The position numbers and the translations under genes were made by a program. 64,000 nt of DNA. Origin: Flavobacteriales bacterium UBA1937. Lineage in GTDB: Bacteria > Bacteroidota > Bacteroidia > Flavobacteriales > Weeksellaceae. Where the stretch lies: assembly GCA_002337005.1 (NCBI GenBank), contig DDFD01000024.1, positions 20,496 to 84,495 of the forward strand, written 5' to 3'. This document shows, in pieces, positions 34,597 through 43,200 of the stretch. A model generated the notes under the pieces. The model made no database searches, had not been told where the DNA came from, and saw nothing but the letters and a program-made list of their open reading frames with translations. The stretch's first letter is position 1; each line of letters starts with the position of its first letter.

Positions 34597-35556
34597 ATGA
34601 AATGGGGAATTATAGGTCTAGGCTCTATAGCGCATAAGTTTGCAAGCGAATTATTATTAGAAAAAGAAGAGGTATATGCTGTAGCCTCTAGAAATTTAGA
34701 TAAAGCAAAAGAATTTGCCGCACAATACCAATGTAGCCATTATTATGGCTCTTATGATGAAATCTTAGAAGACGAAAATATAGACATTATTTATGTAGCT
34801 ACACCACATAATTCGCATGCTGAAATTACGCTAAAAGCCTTAGAAAAAAATAAAAATGTACTCTGCGAAAAACCATTTGGATTAGATTATGATGAGGTCT
34901 TAAAAATGATAGAACTTGCCAAAAAGAAGAAAAAATTCTTAATGGAAGCTTTTTGGACGAGATTTAATCCTACTTTTTTAGAAGTTTATAAAAAAATACA
35001 AAACGGAGACATAGGAGAAGTAAAATACATTCACGCAGACTTTGCCTTTCCTGCAAATATGAAAGAGAAAAACAGACTATCAGACCGTTCACTAGGTGGT
35101 GGTTCTCTTATGGACATTGGCATCTATCCCCTATTTTTAAGTTACGCAATTTTAGGATTACCCGCAGAAATTATTGCTTCTTCTCATTTCAGTGAGACAG
35201 ATGTAGATATCCAAACTTCTATTATACTCAATTATAAAAACGCACAATCTATACTACACTCTGGATTAGGCTATCATTCTAATATGGAAGCTACCATTTG
35301 TGGTACAGAAGGCAGGATCATTATTCACTCAATTTGGCATATGGCAAATTCTTACACCATCATTGGTAATAATGAAGAAAAGAAAAAATACAATCCGATA
35401 AAAAGAGGAATAGGTTACACACACGAAATCCAAGAATGTGTAAAGTGCCTACAAGAAAACAAAACAGAGAGCGAATTATGGACACATCAAAATAGCCTAG
35501 ACCTCATCAAGCTATTAGATGACACCAGAGGTAAAATAGGTCTTCAATTCAAGTAA
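34597..35556 (+). CDS. Gfo/Idh/MocA family oxidoreductase
   Basis: The 319-residue enzyme has an N-terminal NAD(P)-binding Rossmann fold (WGIIGLGSIAHKFASEL). The family motif CEKPFGLDYDEV, with the catalytic Lys of EKP, follows. The C-terminal alpha/beta domain includes GGGSLMDIGIYPL. Such enzymes oxidise or reduce sugars, inositols or related alcohols; the substrate here is unknown. It lies alone between a repeat-bearing region and ftsK. Confidence 0.92.
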   Translation: MKWGIIGLGSIAHKFASELLLEKEEVYAVASRNLDKAKEFAAQYQCSHYYGSYDEILEDENIDIIYVATPHNSHAEITLKALEKNKNVLCEKPFGLDYDEVLKMIELAKKKKKFLMEAFWTRFNPTFLEVYKKIQNGDIGEVKYIHADFAFPANMKEKNRLSDRSLGGGSLMDIGIYPLFLSYAILGLPAEIIASSHFSETDVDIQTSIILNYKNAQSILHSGLGYHSNMEATICGTEGRIIIHSIWHMANSYTIIGNNEEKKKYNPIKRGIGYTHEIQECVKCLQENKTESELWTHQNSLDLIKLLDDTRGKIGLQFK

Positions 35557-35707
35557 ATTCAATTATTTAGAGAGTTTAGAAACATTAATATTTCTGAAAA
35601 AATTTCATTCTAAAACTAAAGTATGTTTTAGAAAACCTAATCTATTAACATAATTAAAAAACCTTTTTAAAATTGGTTTTTCACTTTTACTTTTTCATTT
35701 AAAATAT

Positions 35708-35715
35708 TACCTTTG
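35708..35715 (+). promoter_or_regulatory. -7 element of ftsK
   Basis: TACCTTTG matches TAnnTTTG, 15 nt before the ATG at 35731. This implies a very short leader. No TTG lies at 19 nt, so the assignment is partial. Confidence 0.42.
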
Positions 35716-35730
35716 CGTGTTTACACGATT

Positions 35731-38166
35731 ATGGCACAAATAGCATCTAACAATAGACAAGAGGTAGAAAAAAGCAAAACGCTTTCTAAACCCAGAATTT
35801 TTTTCGGGCTTTTATTTATATTTTTATCAGTATTGCTCACCGTTTCATTTGCATCATATTTAATGAACTGGAAGGCCAATCAGAGCCAAGCTGGTGCAAT
35901 GCTAGATAGAGAAATAAAATCTTCTAATCTTTTTGGAAAGTTAGGAGATTGGCTAGGCAATATTTTCATTTTTGATAGTATTGGGATTGCCGCTTTTATT
36001 GTAGGTTTCCTGTTTTTGGTCTTTGGATTTCAAATTCTAAAAAAACCATATTTCAAAATCTGGAAAACTGTTTCGCATTCTCTTTTCTTTATCTGTTGGC
36101 TGCCTATTTTTATGGGTGCAATTACCAAAGGAGACGGAACTTTAAGCGGTGTTTTTGGTAATGAAATACAAGATTACTTAGCTTCTATCATCGGAAATTT
36201 CGGACTTTGGGTAACTCTAATTTCTGCCATTGCATTGTATTTTATCCTTGAATTTAATTTAAGACCTAGCTCTATACAAGAAAAATACGATGCCATCAAA
36301 GACAAATTTTCTACTACAGATTATGATGCAGATGAAGATTTCGAAGCAGACAAAGAATTGAAAGAAGAAACACCATTTGAAAATTTAAAAGTAACCTCTG
36401 CTGTTGAAACACCCAAAACAGAGACTTTTGAAACCATCAAAACCCCTAATCAAACAGGTTTTGAAACTCCAAAACCTGTAGTTGCTACACCAGTAAGTAT
36501 TCCTCTAGAAAAAGATTTAGAACCCGTTGGTTTTAACTTTCAGAAAGAGGAAATTGCTACAAAATCAGCCGAAGAAATCGCTTTCAGTATAGAAGAACAA
36601 AAAGAAGAATTAGACGATTTTGATAAAAAAGCAAAAGATTTAGTTGATAAACACGGAGTTTATGACCACAAACTAGATTTGGCAAACTTTCAAATGCCAC
36701 CAATTGAACTTTTAAGAGAATATGGCAACGAAGAAATCGCTATTAACAAAGACGAACTTGAGGATAATAAAAATAAAATTGTAGGCTTGCTCAAAAATTT
36801 CAATGTAGGAATTGCAGAAATTAAAGCAACAATTGGTCCAACTGTCACACTCTACGAAATTGTTCCAGAAGCGGGAATTAGAGTGGCTGCCATCAAAAAA
36901 TTACAAGATGACATTGCTTTAAATCTTTCAGCTCTAGGAATTAGAATTATCGCACCAATGCCTGGTAAAGGAACAATTGGCATCGAAGTTCCTCGTAAAA
37001 ATCCTTCGATGGTTTCTATGCGAAGCGTAATTGCTTCGCCGAAATTTCAAAATTCCGATATGGATTTGCCTGTAGTTTTCGGGAAAACCATTTCTAATGA
37101 AGTTTTTGTGGCAGATTTAGCCAAAATGCCACACTTATTAATGGCAGGTGCAACTGGACAAGGAAAATCTGTGGGAATTAACGCTATTTTAACTTCCCTA
37201 CTTTATAAAAAACATCCATCAGAATTAAAATTTGTGATGGTAGATCCTAAAAAAGTAGAACTATCACTATATTCTAAAATTGAAAGACATTACTTGGCAA
37301 AACTTCCTGATGGCGAAGATGCCATTATTACTGATACTCATAAAGTTATCAACACGCTGAATTCTCTTTGTATTGAGATGGATACTCGTTACGATTTGTT
37401 GAAAAATGCTTTTTGTAAAAACCTGAAAGAATACAACAAAAAATTCACAGAACGTAAATTGAATCCAGAAAACGGACATCGTTATATGCCTTATATTGTG
37501 CTGGTTGTAGATGAATTTGCTGACCTGATTATGACCGCAGGAAAAGAAGTAGAACTCCCAATTGCGAGATTGGCACAATTGGCAAGAGCTGTTGGTATTC
37601 ACTTAATTGTAGCCACACAAAGACCTTCTGTAAACGTAATTACAGGGATGATTAAAGCGAATTTCCCTGCAAGAGCCGCATTTAGAGTAATTTCTAGTGT
37701 AGATTCTAGAACAATTTTAGATTCTCCGGGAGCTGATCAATTAATTGGTAAAGGGGATATGTTGTATTTCAACGGAAACGAAATTTTGAGATTGCAATGT
37801 GCTTTTGTTGACACACCAGAAGTAGAGAAAATTGCAGAATTTATTGGGGAACAAAAAGGTTATGCTACTGCATTTATGTTGCCAGAATATTCTGGTGAAG
37901 ACGCAACATCTACAGTTGCTGCTTTTGATCCGAATGAAAAAGACCAACTTTTCGAAGAAGCTGCCAGAATTATTGTTTCTACTCAACAAGGTTCTACATC
38001 AATGCTTCAAAGACAATTAAAATTGGGGTACAACAGAGCTGGAAGAATTATGGATCAATTAGAAGCCGCAGGAATTGTAGGTGGTTTCAATGGTGCAAAA
38101 GCCAGAGAAGTACAGATTTCTGATCTCAATGCTTTGGAAAGTTTCTTGGAGGAATTGAGGAAGTAG
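35731..38166 (+). CDS. ftsK: FtsK/SpoIIIE DNA translocase
   Basis: The 811-residue septal motor pumps chromosomal DNA during division. Four N-terminal membrane segments (residues 25-175) anchor it. A Glu/Thr-rich linker follows (to about residue 300). The alpha/beta motor has Walker A GATGQGKSVG and Walker B YIVLVVDEFADLI, then SSVDSRTILDSPGADQLIGKGDMLY. The gamma winged-helix domain (LGYNRAGRIMDQLEAAGIVG) reads DNA polarity signals. The ATG at 35731 was chosen over a TTG at 35713 that lies in the promoter. Confidence 0.96.
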   Translation: MAQIASNNRQEVEKSKTLSKPRIFFGLLFIFLSVLLTVSFASYLMNWKANQSQAGAMLDREIKSSNLFGKLGDWLGNIFIFDSIGIAAFIVGFLFLVFGFQILKKPYFKIWKTVSHSLFFICWLPIFMGAITKGDGTLSGVFGNEIQDYLASIIGNFGLWVTLISAIALYFILEFNLRPSSIQEKYDAIKDKFSTTDYDADEDFEADKELKEETPFENLKVTSAVETPKTETFETIKTPNQTGFETPKPVVATPVSIPLEKDLEPVGFNFQKEEIATKSAEEIAFSIEEQKEELDDFDKKAKDLVDKHGVYDHKLDLANFQMPPIELLREYGNEEIAINKDELEDNKNKIVGLLKNFNVGIAEIKATIGPTVTLYEIVPEAGIRVAAIKKLQDDIALNLSALGIRIIAPMPGKGTIGIEVPRKNPSMVSMRSVIASPKFQNSDMDLPVVFGKTISNEVFVADLAKMPHLLMAGATGQGKSVGINAILTSLLYKKHPSELKFVMVDPKKVELSLYSKIERHYLAKLPDGEDAIITDTHKVINTLNSLCIEMDTRYDLLKNAFCKNLKEYNKKFTERKLNPENGHRYMPYIVLVVDEFADLIMTAGKEVELPIARLAQLARAVGIHLIVATQRPSVNVITGMIKANFPARAAFRVISSVDSRTILDSPGADQLIGKGDMLYFNGNEILRLQCAFVDTPEVEKIAEFIGEQKGYATAFMLPEYSGEDATSTVAAFDPNEKDQLFEEAARIIVSTQQGSTSMLQRQLKLGYNRAGRIMDQLEAAGIVGGFNGAKAREVQISDLNALESFLEELRK

Positions 38167-38216
38167 ATTTGATGGAAGACGGAAGATGGAAATTTGAAAA
38201 AATTTGTTAGATAATT

Positions 38217-38246
38217 TTGTTTATACGTGATAAATTTTTATTTTTG
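38217..38246 (+). promoter_or_regulatory. promoter of the toxin-antitoxin operon
   Basis: TTG (38217-38219) and TATTTTTG (38239-38246) are exactly 19 nt apart. TTTATACGT and ACGTAAATA form an imperfect inverted repeat around the -7 element. That would suit autoregulation by the ribbon-helix-helix antitoxin. Confidence 0.7.
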
Positions 38247-38265
38247 TACGTAAATAATTTCAAAA

Positions 38266-38508
38266 ATGAATACCAAACTCACCTTAAATCTTAATAAAAC
38301 CATTATAGAAAGTGCTAAAGATTATGCGAAAAACCATAAAATGAGCCTTTCTAAATTGATTGAAAATTACCTAAACTCTATTACCAAAAAAGAGAATTCT
38401 ATTGATGATGTAAGCCCTCTTGTAGAAAGTTTAACTGGTGTAATACCTTATGAAAATACAAATTACAAAAAAGAGTATCAAGATTTTCTCAACAAAAAAT
38501 ATTCTTAA
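38266..38508 (+). CDS. antitoxin, ribbon-helix-helix (DUF6364-like)
   Basis: The 80-residue protein has an N-terminal ribbon-helix-helix-like segment (KLTLNLNKTIIESAKDYA, then SLSKLIENYL) for DNA binding. An acidic, unstructured C-terminus follows, which usually wraps the toxin. Its stop overlaps the start of the PIN toxin by 1 nt. This is the expected layout of a VapBC-like type II pair; the DUF number is from memory of the family. Confidence 0.82.
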   Translation: MNTKLTLNLNKTIIESAKDYAKNHKMSLSKLIENYLNSITKKENSIDDVSPLVESLTGVIPYENTNYKKEYQDFLNKKYS

Positions 38509-38915
38509 TGGAAAATGTTTTTGTAGATACCAATATTGTAATAGATTTATTACAAAAAAGAGATGAATTTTATAAAGAAGCTCAAGAATTATTTACACTT
38601 GCCGATAGAAAAAAAGTAAGACTTTACATTTCTGCACTTACATTTGCCAATACGTATTATATTTTGTCAAGGTTTTATTCTTCTGATGAAGCCAAAAAAA
38701 TACTTTCAAAATTTAAAGTTTTAGTAGAAGTTTTGCCAACTACAGACAAAATCATAGAATTGGCTTTAGCTTCTGATTTTAAATACTTTGAAGATACTAT
38801 ACAATTTTATACAGCATTAGAAAGTGGTTTGAAAGCCATAATTACAAGAAATAAAAAGGATTTTAAAAATAATTTAATTCCTGTCTTTTCAGCGAAAGAA
38901 TATCTAAACCTATAA
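38508..38915 (+). CDS. PIN-domain toxin (VapC-like)
   Basis: The 135-residue PIN ribonuclease has the N-terminal DTNIVIDLL (first Asp), a central acidic residue near YFEDTIQFYTAL, and the C-terminal ITRNKKDF with the last Asp. The three or four acidic positions chelate Mg or Mn and cut RNA. It is translated together with the antitoxin. The pair sits between ftsK and lolA, a position where flavobacteria normally have no such genes, so acquisition is likely. Confidence 0.88.
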   Translation: MENVFVDTNIVIDLLQKRDEFYKEAQELFTLADRKKVRLYISALTFANTYYILSRFYSSDEAKKILSKFKVLVEVLPTTDKIIELALASDFKYFEDTIQFYTALESGLKAIITRNKKDFKNNLIPVFSAKEYLNL

Positions 38916-38957
38916 ACTTGGCTCACTTTTTGAAACCAATAACAAAAATCAAAAAAA

Positions 38958-39587
38958 ATGAAATTGATAAACAAAATACTTTTAGGAAGTTTAGTTGTAA
39001 CAACTTTCACCTTTTCTTTTGCACAGAAAGTAGATGCTAAGGCTAAAACCATTTTAGATGCTGTTTCGGCTAATTATAAAGCGAAGAAAAATATGTATTT
39101 CAAATTCTCTTATGGAACAGGAAAAGGAAGTGTTTCTAAAACTGAAACCGGCATCTTCTACTCTACTCCTACCCAATACAAAATGAATATTATGGGAAAT
39201 GAACAGATTTTCGACGGTAAAAAAGTCTATAACATTTCTAAAGAAGACCAAGAAGTAACCGTAGCCAAACCAAACGGAACGGAAAAAACGCTGTCTCCTA
39301 CCAATTATATTGATGAATATAGAAAAGGATATTCGGTAACCTATGCTGGTAAAAGTGGCGCTCTGGATATGATAAAATTAGTCCCTGTAAAAGATGAAGG
39401 CATTAAAAATGTAATTCTATACATCAATACCTCGAAAAAACAAATTTCTAAAATTGTGCAAACTTCTGCTGGTGATGATGTAGCTGTAATTACCATTGTA
39501 CAATACAAAGAAAATCAAAATCTAAGCAGTTCTGCTTTTAGTTTTGATAAAAATAAATACAAAGATTATTTAATTACGGAGCTGTAA
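38958..39587 (+). CDS. lolA: LolA-like outer-membrane lipoprotein carrier
   Basis: The 209-residue periplasmic protein has a signal peptide (ending FSFA, then QKVDAKA) and an open beta-barrel LolA fold (about residues 35-205). It carries lipoproteins from the inner to the outer membrane. The FYSTPTQYKMNIMGNEQIFDGKKVYN stretch is typical of Bacteroidota LolA, in two parts around residues 68-95. A terminator-like hairpin follows the gene, before the LptF/G permease. Confidence 0.85.
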   Translation: MKLINKILLGSLVVTTFTFSFAQKVDAKAKTILDAVSANYKAKKNMYFKFSYGTGKGSVSKTETGIFYSTPTQYKMNIMGNEQIFDGKKVYNISKEDQEVTVAKPNGTEKTLSPTNYIDEYRKGYSVTYAGKSGALDMIKLVPVKDEGIKNVILYINTSKKQISKIVQTSAGDDVAVITIVQYKENQNLSSSAFSFDKNKYKDYLITEL

Positions 39588-39638
39588 ATTAAATTTAGAA
39601 CAGTTCTAGAACATTTAATTATAAAATAAGTTAAAATT

Positions 39639-39674
39639 AAAGTCACAGAAGCATTACCTTTTGTGACTTTTTCA
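39639..39674 (+). terminator. terminator after lolA
   Basis: AAAGTCACA and TGTGACTTT form a 9-bp perfect stem around a 14-nt loop, followed by a T-rich stretch. It is only 12 nt before the LptF/G start, so it could also be an attenuator. Confidence 0.7.
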
Positions 39675-39686
39675 TAATTTTGGCAA

Positions 39687-41144
39687 ATGCTTAAGAAACT
39701 CGATCAATATATTATAAAAACCTTTTTTGGGCCTTTCTTTTTTATCTTCAGTGTGCTGTTCTTTATATTTATGGTGAACATCATTTGGATTCAATTATCA
39801 CAATTCACTGGGAAAGGTCTTACCACTTGGGAAATTTTAAAATTTCTCTTTTATATGAGTGTAAATGTGATAAAAATGGTGCTTCCGCTTACCATACTTT
39901 TAGCATCAATTATGACTTTTGGAGATTTCGGAGAACGCTATGAACTAGCGGCTATGAAATCTGCCGGAATTTCTCTCACCAGAGTAATGTTACCACTTTT
40001 CGGGATTGTAGGCTTAATGTCTATTATGCTTTATTTTTTCTCGAATAACATTATTCCTGATTTTCAGAGGAAAGCCAAAAATATGCTCTACAATATTGCT
40101 TCTAGTAAACCTGCCCTTAAATTTACACCAGGACAGTTCAATGAATTTCCTGGAGCTACTATTAAGTTTGATAAAATCTATGGCGAAAAAAGCGAATTTC
40201 TAGAAGGTGTTTTCATTCATAAAATTGCCAATTCTTATGAAGACCAAAGAACCATTATTGCAAAAAAAGGAAAATTTGTACCTGCCGAAAATAAAAATTA
40301 TTTAAAATTAGTACTCAAAAGTGGTTATATCTTTGAAGACAATATTCAAGATAAAAACTATATGGAAAGGCTTCGACAGCCTGGGCAATCGGTAAAATTT
40401 GACACTTTAATTCAGCATTTTGATATCAGCGAAATCATCAACAAAGCTATTGAAGACGAAAAAATAACAGATGATTATCAGTTCCAAACGTACCGACAAA
40501 TCTATAAAACCATAGACAAAGTAAAAAAGGACAACGATGTAACTTTTAATAATTTAAACAGTGAAATGGTGTCTCAAACCAATAGTTATGTAACGTATAT
40601 TGATAAGATAAAGGATACTAAAAAAACAAAACCAGTAGAGCCTTTTAAACTAGAGAAAGTAAAGGAAGATAAAAAATTGAAAGTCTTGTATGATGCATAC
40701 AACAAAATACAAATGATACAAGACGACAAAAAAAACAGAGATGGACAGCTCTATGATATGATTAAATACTATAATAAAGTTATTATGTATCAACAGAGAA
40801 TTATAGCATATTCTGTAACTTGTATTATTTTCTTTTTGATTGGTGCTAGTCTAGGTTCTATCATCAGAAAAGGAGGTGTAGGATTGCCTGTGGTTATTGC
40901 AATTATTATTTTCATTATTTTTTATGTAATGAATCTATCCGTAGAAAATGTGGCTTGGAAAGGAAAAATGAATCCTTACATTGCGGCTTGGTTACCCAAT
41001 ATGGTTCTATTCCCTTTTGGTGTTTGGCTTGCGTATAAAGCGCTTACAGATTCGCAAGTTTTTGATGTAGAAAAATATAAGGCACTTACCAAACCTATTT
41101 GGAGTAAGTTCATTAAACAAAGAGAACACGAAAGATATCAGTAA
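39687..41144 (+). CDS. LptF/LptG family LPS export permease
   Basis: The 485-residue inner-membrane protein has three membrane segments at each end and a large periplasmic beta-jellyroll between them (residues 130-290). It is one subunit of the LptB2FG exporter that pulls lipopolysaccharide from the inner membrane. The YjgP/YjgQ features LDQYIIKTFFGPFFFIFSV and AMKSAGISLTRVM are present. A Lys/Asp-rich coiled-coil insert lies at residues 270-355. Which of LptF or LptG it is cannot be decided from one member. Confidence 0.92.
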   Translation: MLKKLDQYIIKTFFGPFFFIFSVLFFIFMVNIIWIQLSQFTGKGLTTWEILKFLFYMSVNVIKMVLPLTILLASIMTFGDFGERYELAAMKSAGISLTRVMLPLFGIVGLMSIMLYFFSNNIIPDFQRKAKNMLYNIASSKPALKFTPGQFNEFPGATIKFDKIYGEKSEFLEGVFIHKIANSYEDQRTIIAKKGKFVPAENKNYLKLVLKSGYIFEDNIQDKNYMERLRQPGQSVKFDTLIQHFDISEIINKAIEDEKITDDYQFQTYRQIYKTIDKVKKDNDVTFNNLNSEMVSQTNSYVTYIDKIKDTKKTKPVEPFKLEKVKEDKKLKVLYDAYNKIQMIQDDKKNRDGQLYDMIKYYNKVIMYQQRIIAYSVTCIIFFLIGASLGSIIRKGGVGLPVVIAIIIFIIFYVMNLSVENVAWKGKMNPYIAAWLPNMVLFPFGVWLAYKALTDSQVFDVEKYKALTKPIWSKFIKQREHERYQ

Positions 41145-41167
41145 TTGTGTAAGTTAAAAACTTAAAT

Positions 41168-41596
41168 ATGAAAAAACGGAATATTTTGTTTTTTTGTTTG
41201 TTTTCTTTATTTTATTTTTCACAAGAATCTAAAAAAATTTCAACAGACTTATTAATAAGCAACACTTTTCAAATAGAAAATGAACTAAGAAACGAATCAC
41301 CGAAAGTTGTTGTTATAGAAACTTGTTCTACCAAACCTAGTCTCTGTGGAACTTCTGCTTTCGGTTCTGTAAGCTTGGTTAAAATCTTAAGTGGAAAATA
41401 TGCTGACCAAAAAATATATTTGGCAACTACTTGTATGGAAACAAAATATAAAGTAGGTAAAACTTACCAATTAGGCATTTCTAATGCTCCTAATTTTTCA
41501 GTAATTCTCTGTAATAACAAAATATACAATCCAGACTGGAATTCAAAATTAAAAGAAAACAATCATCTTTTATTTTTTGGAAATTTAAAGGATTAA
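41168..41596 (+). CDS. small secreted cysteine-containing protein
   Basis: The 142-residue product has a signal peptide (ending LFYFS). Four cysteines in the mature part (VIETC, PSLC, ATTC, VILC) suggest two disulfides. The pattern and size recall netrin-like/TIMP-type beta-barrel proteins, where a GTSAFGSVSLVKILSGKY segment is often seen, but that is only a resemblance. It has no visible partner; a bidirectional terminator follows. Confidence 0.6.
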   Translation: MKKRNILFFCLFSLFYFSQESKKISTDLLISNTFQIENELRNESPKVVVIETCSTKPSLCGTSAFGSVSLVKILSGKYADQKIYLATTCMETKYKVGKTYQLGISNAPNFSVILCNNKIYNPDWNSKLKENNHLLFFGNLKD

Positions 41597-41614
41597 ACCT
41601 AACCATTTCAAACG

Positions 41615-41647
41615 AAAAAAAACTTCAGAATTATCTGAAGTTTTTTT
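41615..41647. terminator. bidirectional terminator before frr
   Basis: AAAACTTCAG pairs with CTGAAGTTTT around a short loop, with long A and T runs on both sides. It serves the secreted protein gene and the convergent frr. Confidence 0.85.
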
Positions 41648-41668
41648 GATAAACATATTTCCAAGATA

Positions 41669-42223
41669 TTATATTTTGAAAATATCTGCTTCTTTTGTTT
41701 TTAGGTGTTCATCAGAAAGTTTCACATATTTATCCGTCAATTGTTGGATTTTTTCTTCTGCATCTTTAATCAAGTCTTCAGATACACCATCTAGTTTTTT
41801 AAGTTCTTTCATACCATCTTGTCTGGCATTTCTTACGGTAACTTTGGTTTGTTCGGTTTCTGATTTTGCTTGTTTAGCTAAATCTCTACGTCTTTCTTCG
41901 GTTAATGGTGGTACATTTAGAATAATGTATTCTCCATTGTTAGAAGGTGCAAATCCAAGGTTAGAATTAATGATCGCTTTTTCTATGGCATTAATAGCAG
42001 TTCTATCCCAAGGCTGAATAGAAATGGTCATAGCATCTGGTACAGAAACATTTGCTACTTGGTTAATCGGAGTTAAAGCTCCGTAGTATTCCACCATTAC
42101 GTCTTGTACCATAGAAGTAGAAGCTCTACCTGCTCTAATTTTTTGGAAAGCGTGATCAAGATGTTTCATTGCTGCATCCATCTCTTGTTTCACCATATCC
42201 AAAATCATACTAATTTCTTCCAT
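41669..42223 (-). CDS. frr: ribosome recycling factor
   Basis: The 184-residue factor splits post-termination ribosomes with EF-G. The start MEEISMILDMVKQEM was chosen over an upstream ATG because it gives the normal family length. The conserved tRNA-mimic helices are visible (KIRAGRASTSMVQDVMVEYYG, in two parts; VPPLTEERRRDLAKQAK). It is downstream of pyrH on the same strand, a common bacterial pairing. Confidence 0.96.
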   Translation of the reverse strand: MEEISMILDMVKQEMDAAMKHLDHAFQKIRAGRASTSMVQDVMVEYYGALTPINQVANVSVPDAMTISIQPWDRTAINAIEKAIINSNLGFAPSNNGEYIILNVPPLTEERRRDLAKQAKSETEQTKVTVRNARQDGMKELKKLDGVSEDLIKDAEEKIQQLTDKYVKLSDEHLKTKEADIFKI

Positions 42224-42323
42224 TATATATTGAAAATTTGATAAATTACACATTCATTATTTTTCTTAGTTGATGATTGATAATAGATAAATTTTATCAT
42301 CTAAATGAATCATCATTTATCTA

Positions 42324-43031
42324 TTATAGATTAACTAATGTTCCTATATTTTCGCCTAGAACTACTTTTAATAAATTACCATCTTTGTTCATATCAAACA
42401 CAATAATTGGCAAATTATTTTCTTTACTCAAGGTAAAAGCAGTCATATCCATTACTTTCAGGTTTTTATCCATTACCTCATCAAAAGAAAGCGAATTAAA
42501 TTTCACTGCATCTTCATTTTTTTCTGGATCACTATCATAGATACCATCTACTCTAGTTCCTTTTAGAATTACATCTGCACCTATTTCTATTGCTCTAAGC
42601 GTAGCTGCAGTATCTGTAGTAAAGTACGGATTACCAGTACCAGCCCCGAAAATCACTACTCTTCCTTTTTCTAAATGTCTTACAGCTCTTCTTTTGATAA
42701 ATGGCTCTGCTACTTTGTCCATTTCAATCGCAGACTGAAGTCTGGTTTTAATACCTTGGTCTTCTAAAGCACCTTGTAGTGCCATTCCGTTAATTACTGT
42801 TGCCAGCATTCCCATGTAATCTCCTTGCACTCTATCCATCCCTTTAGCAGCACCGGCTAAACCTCTAAAAATATTTCCTCCACCTATTACAATGGCCAGT
42901 TCACAACCACCATCTACTACTTTTTTAATTTCTTTGGCATATTCTACCAGTCTATCATTATCAATACCATATTGTCTGTTTCCCATTAAAGCTTCGCCGC
43001 TTAATTTCAGAAGAACTCGTTTGTATTTCAT
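42324..43031 (-). CDS. pyrH: UMP kinase
   Basis: The 235-residue hexameric enzyme turns UMP into UDP in pyrimidine synthesis. The start MKYKRVLLKLSGEAL matches the family; an upstream ATG at 43080-43082 would add 17 unrelated residues. The amino-acid-kinase motifs are LKLSGEAL, VIGGGNIFRG, and GTGNPYFTTDTAA for nucleotide binding. It is followed by frr, with which it is probably co-transcribed. Confidence 0.96.
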   Translation of the reverse strand: MKYKRVLLKLSGEALMGNRQYGIDNDRLVEYAKEIKKVVDGGCELAIVIGGGNIFRGLAGAAKGMDRVQGDYMGMLATVINGMALQGALEDQGIKTRLQSAIEMDKVAEPFIKRRAVRHLEKGRVVIFGAGTGNPYFTTDTAATLRAIEIGADVILKGTRVDGIYDSDPEKNEDAVKFNSLSFDEVMDKNLKVMDMTAFTLSKENNLPIIVFDMNKDGNLLKVVLGENIGTLVNL

Positions 43032-43095
43032 TATAAAAATATTATTTCGGTTGTTAAATCTTGAATCACTATATTTATTCAAAATTTTATTTGTG

Positions 43096-43103
43096 CAAAT
43101 ATA
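43096..43103 (-). promoter_or_regulatory. -7 element of pyrH-frr
   Basis: TATATTTG on the minus strand lies 65 nt before the pyrH ATG. It matches TAnnTTTG, without a TTG at the ideal spacing. Confidence 0.42.
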
Positions 43104-43174
43104 ATGAATCGTGAAGAATTACGTTAAAAAGAATTGATTAAGAGTATTTAATTTTTATAAAAGATTAAAATATC

Positions 43175-43182
43175 TATTTTTG
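43175..43182 (+). promoter_or_regulatory. -7 element of porQ
   Basis: TATTTTTG ends 18 nt before the TTG chosen as porQ start. It overlaps the other in-frame TTG (43180), arguing against that upstream start. No -33 TTG is at the ideal distance. Confidence 0.45.
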
Positions 43183-43200
43183 TACCGAAATCTAAAGAAT

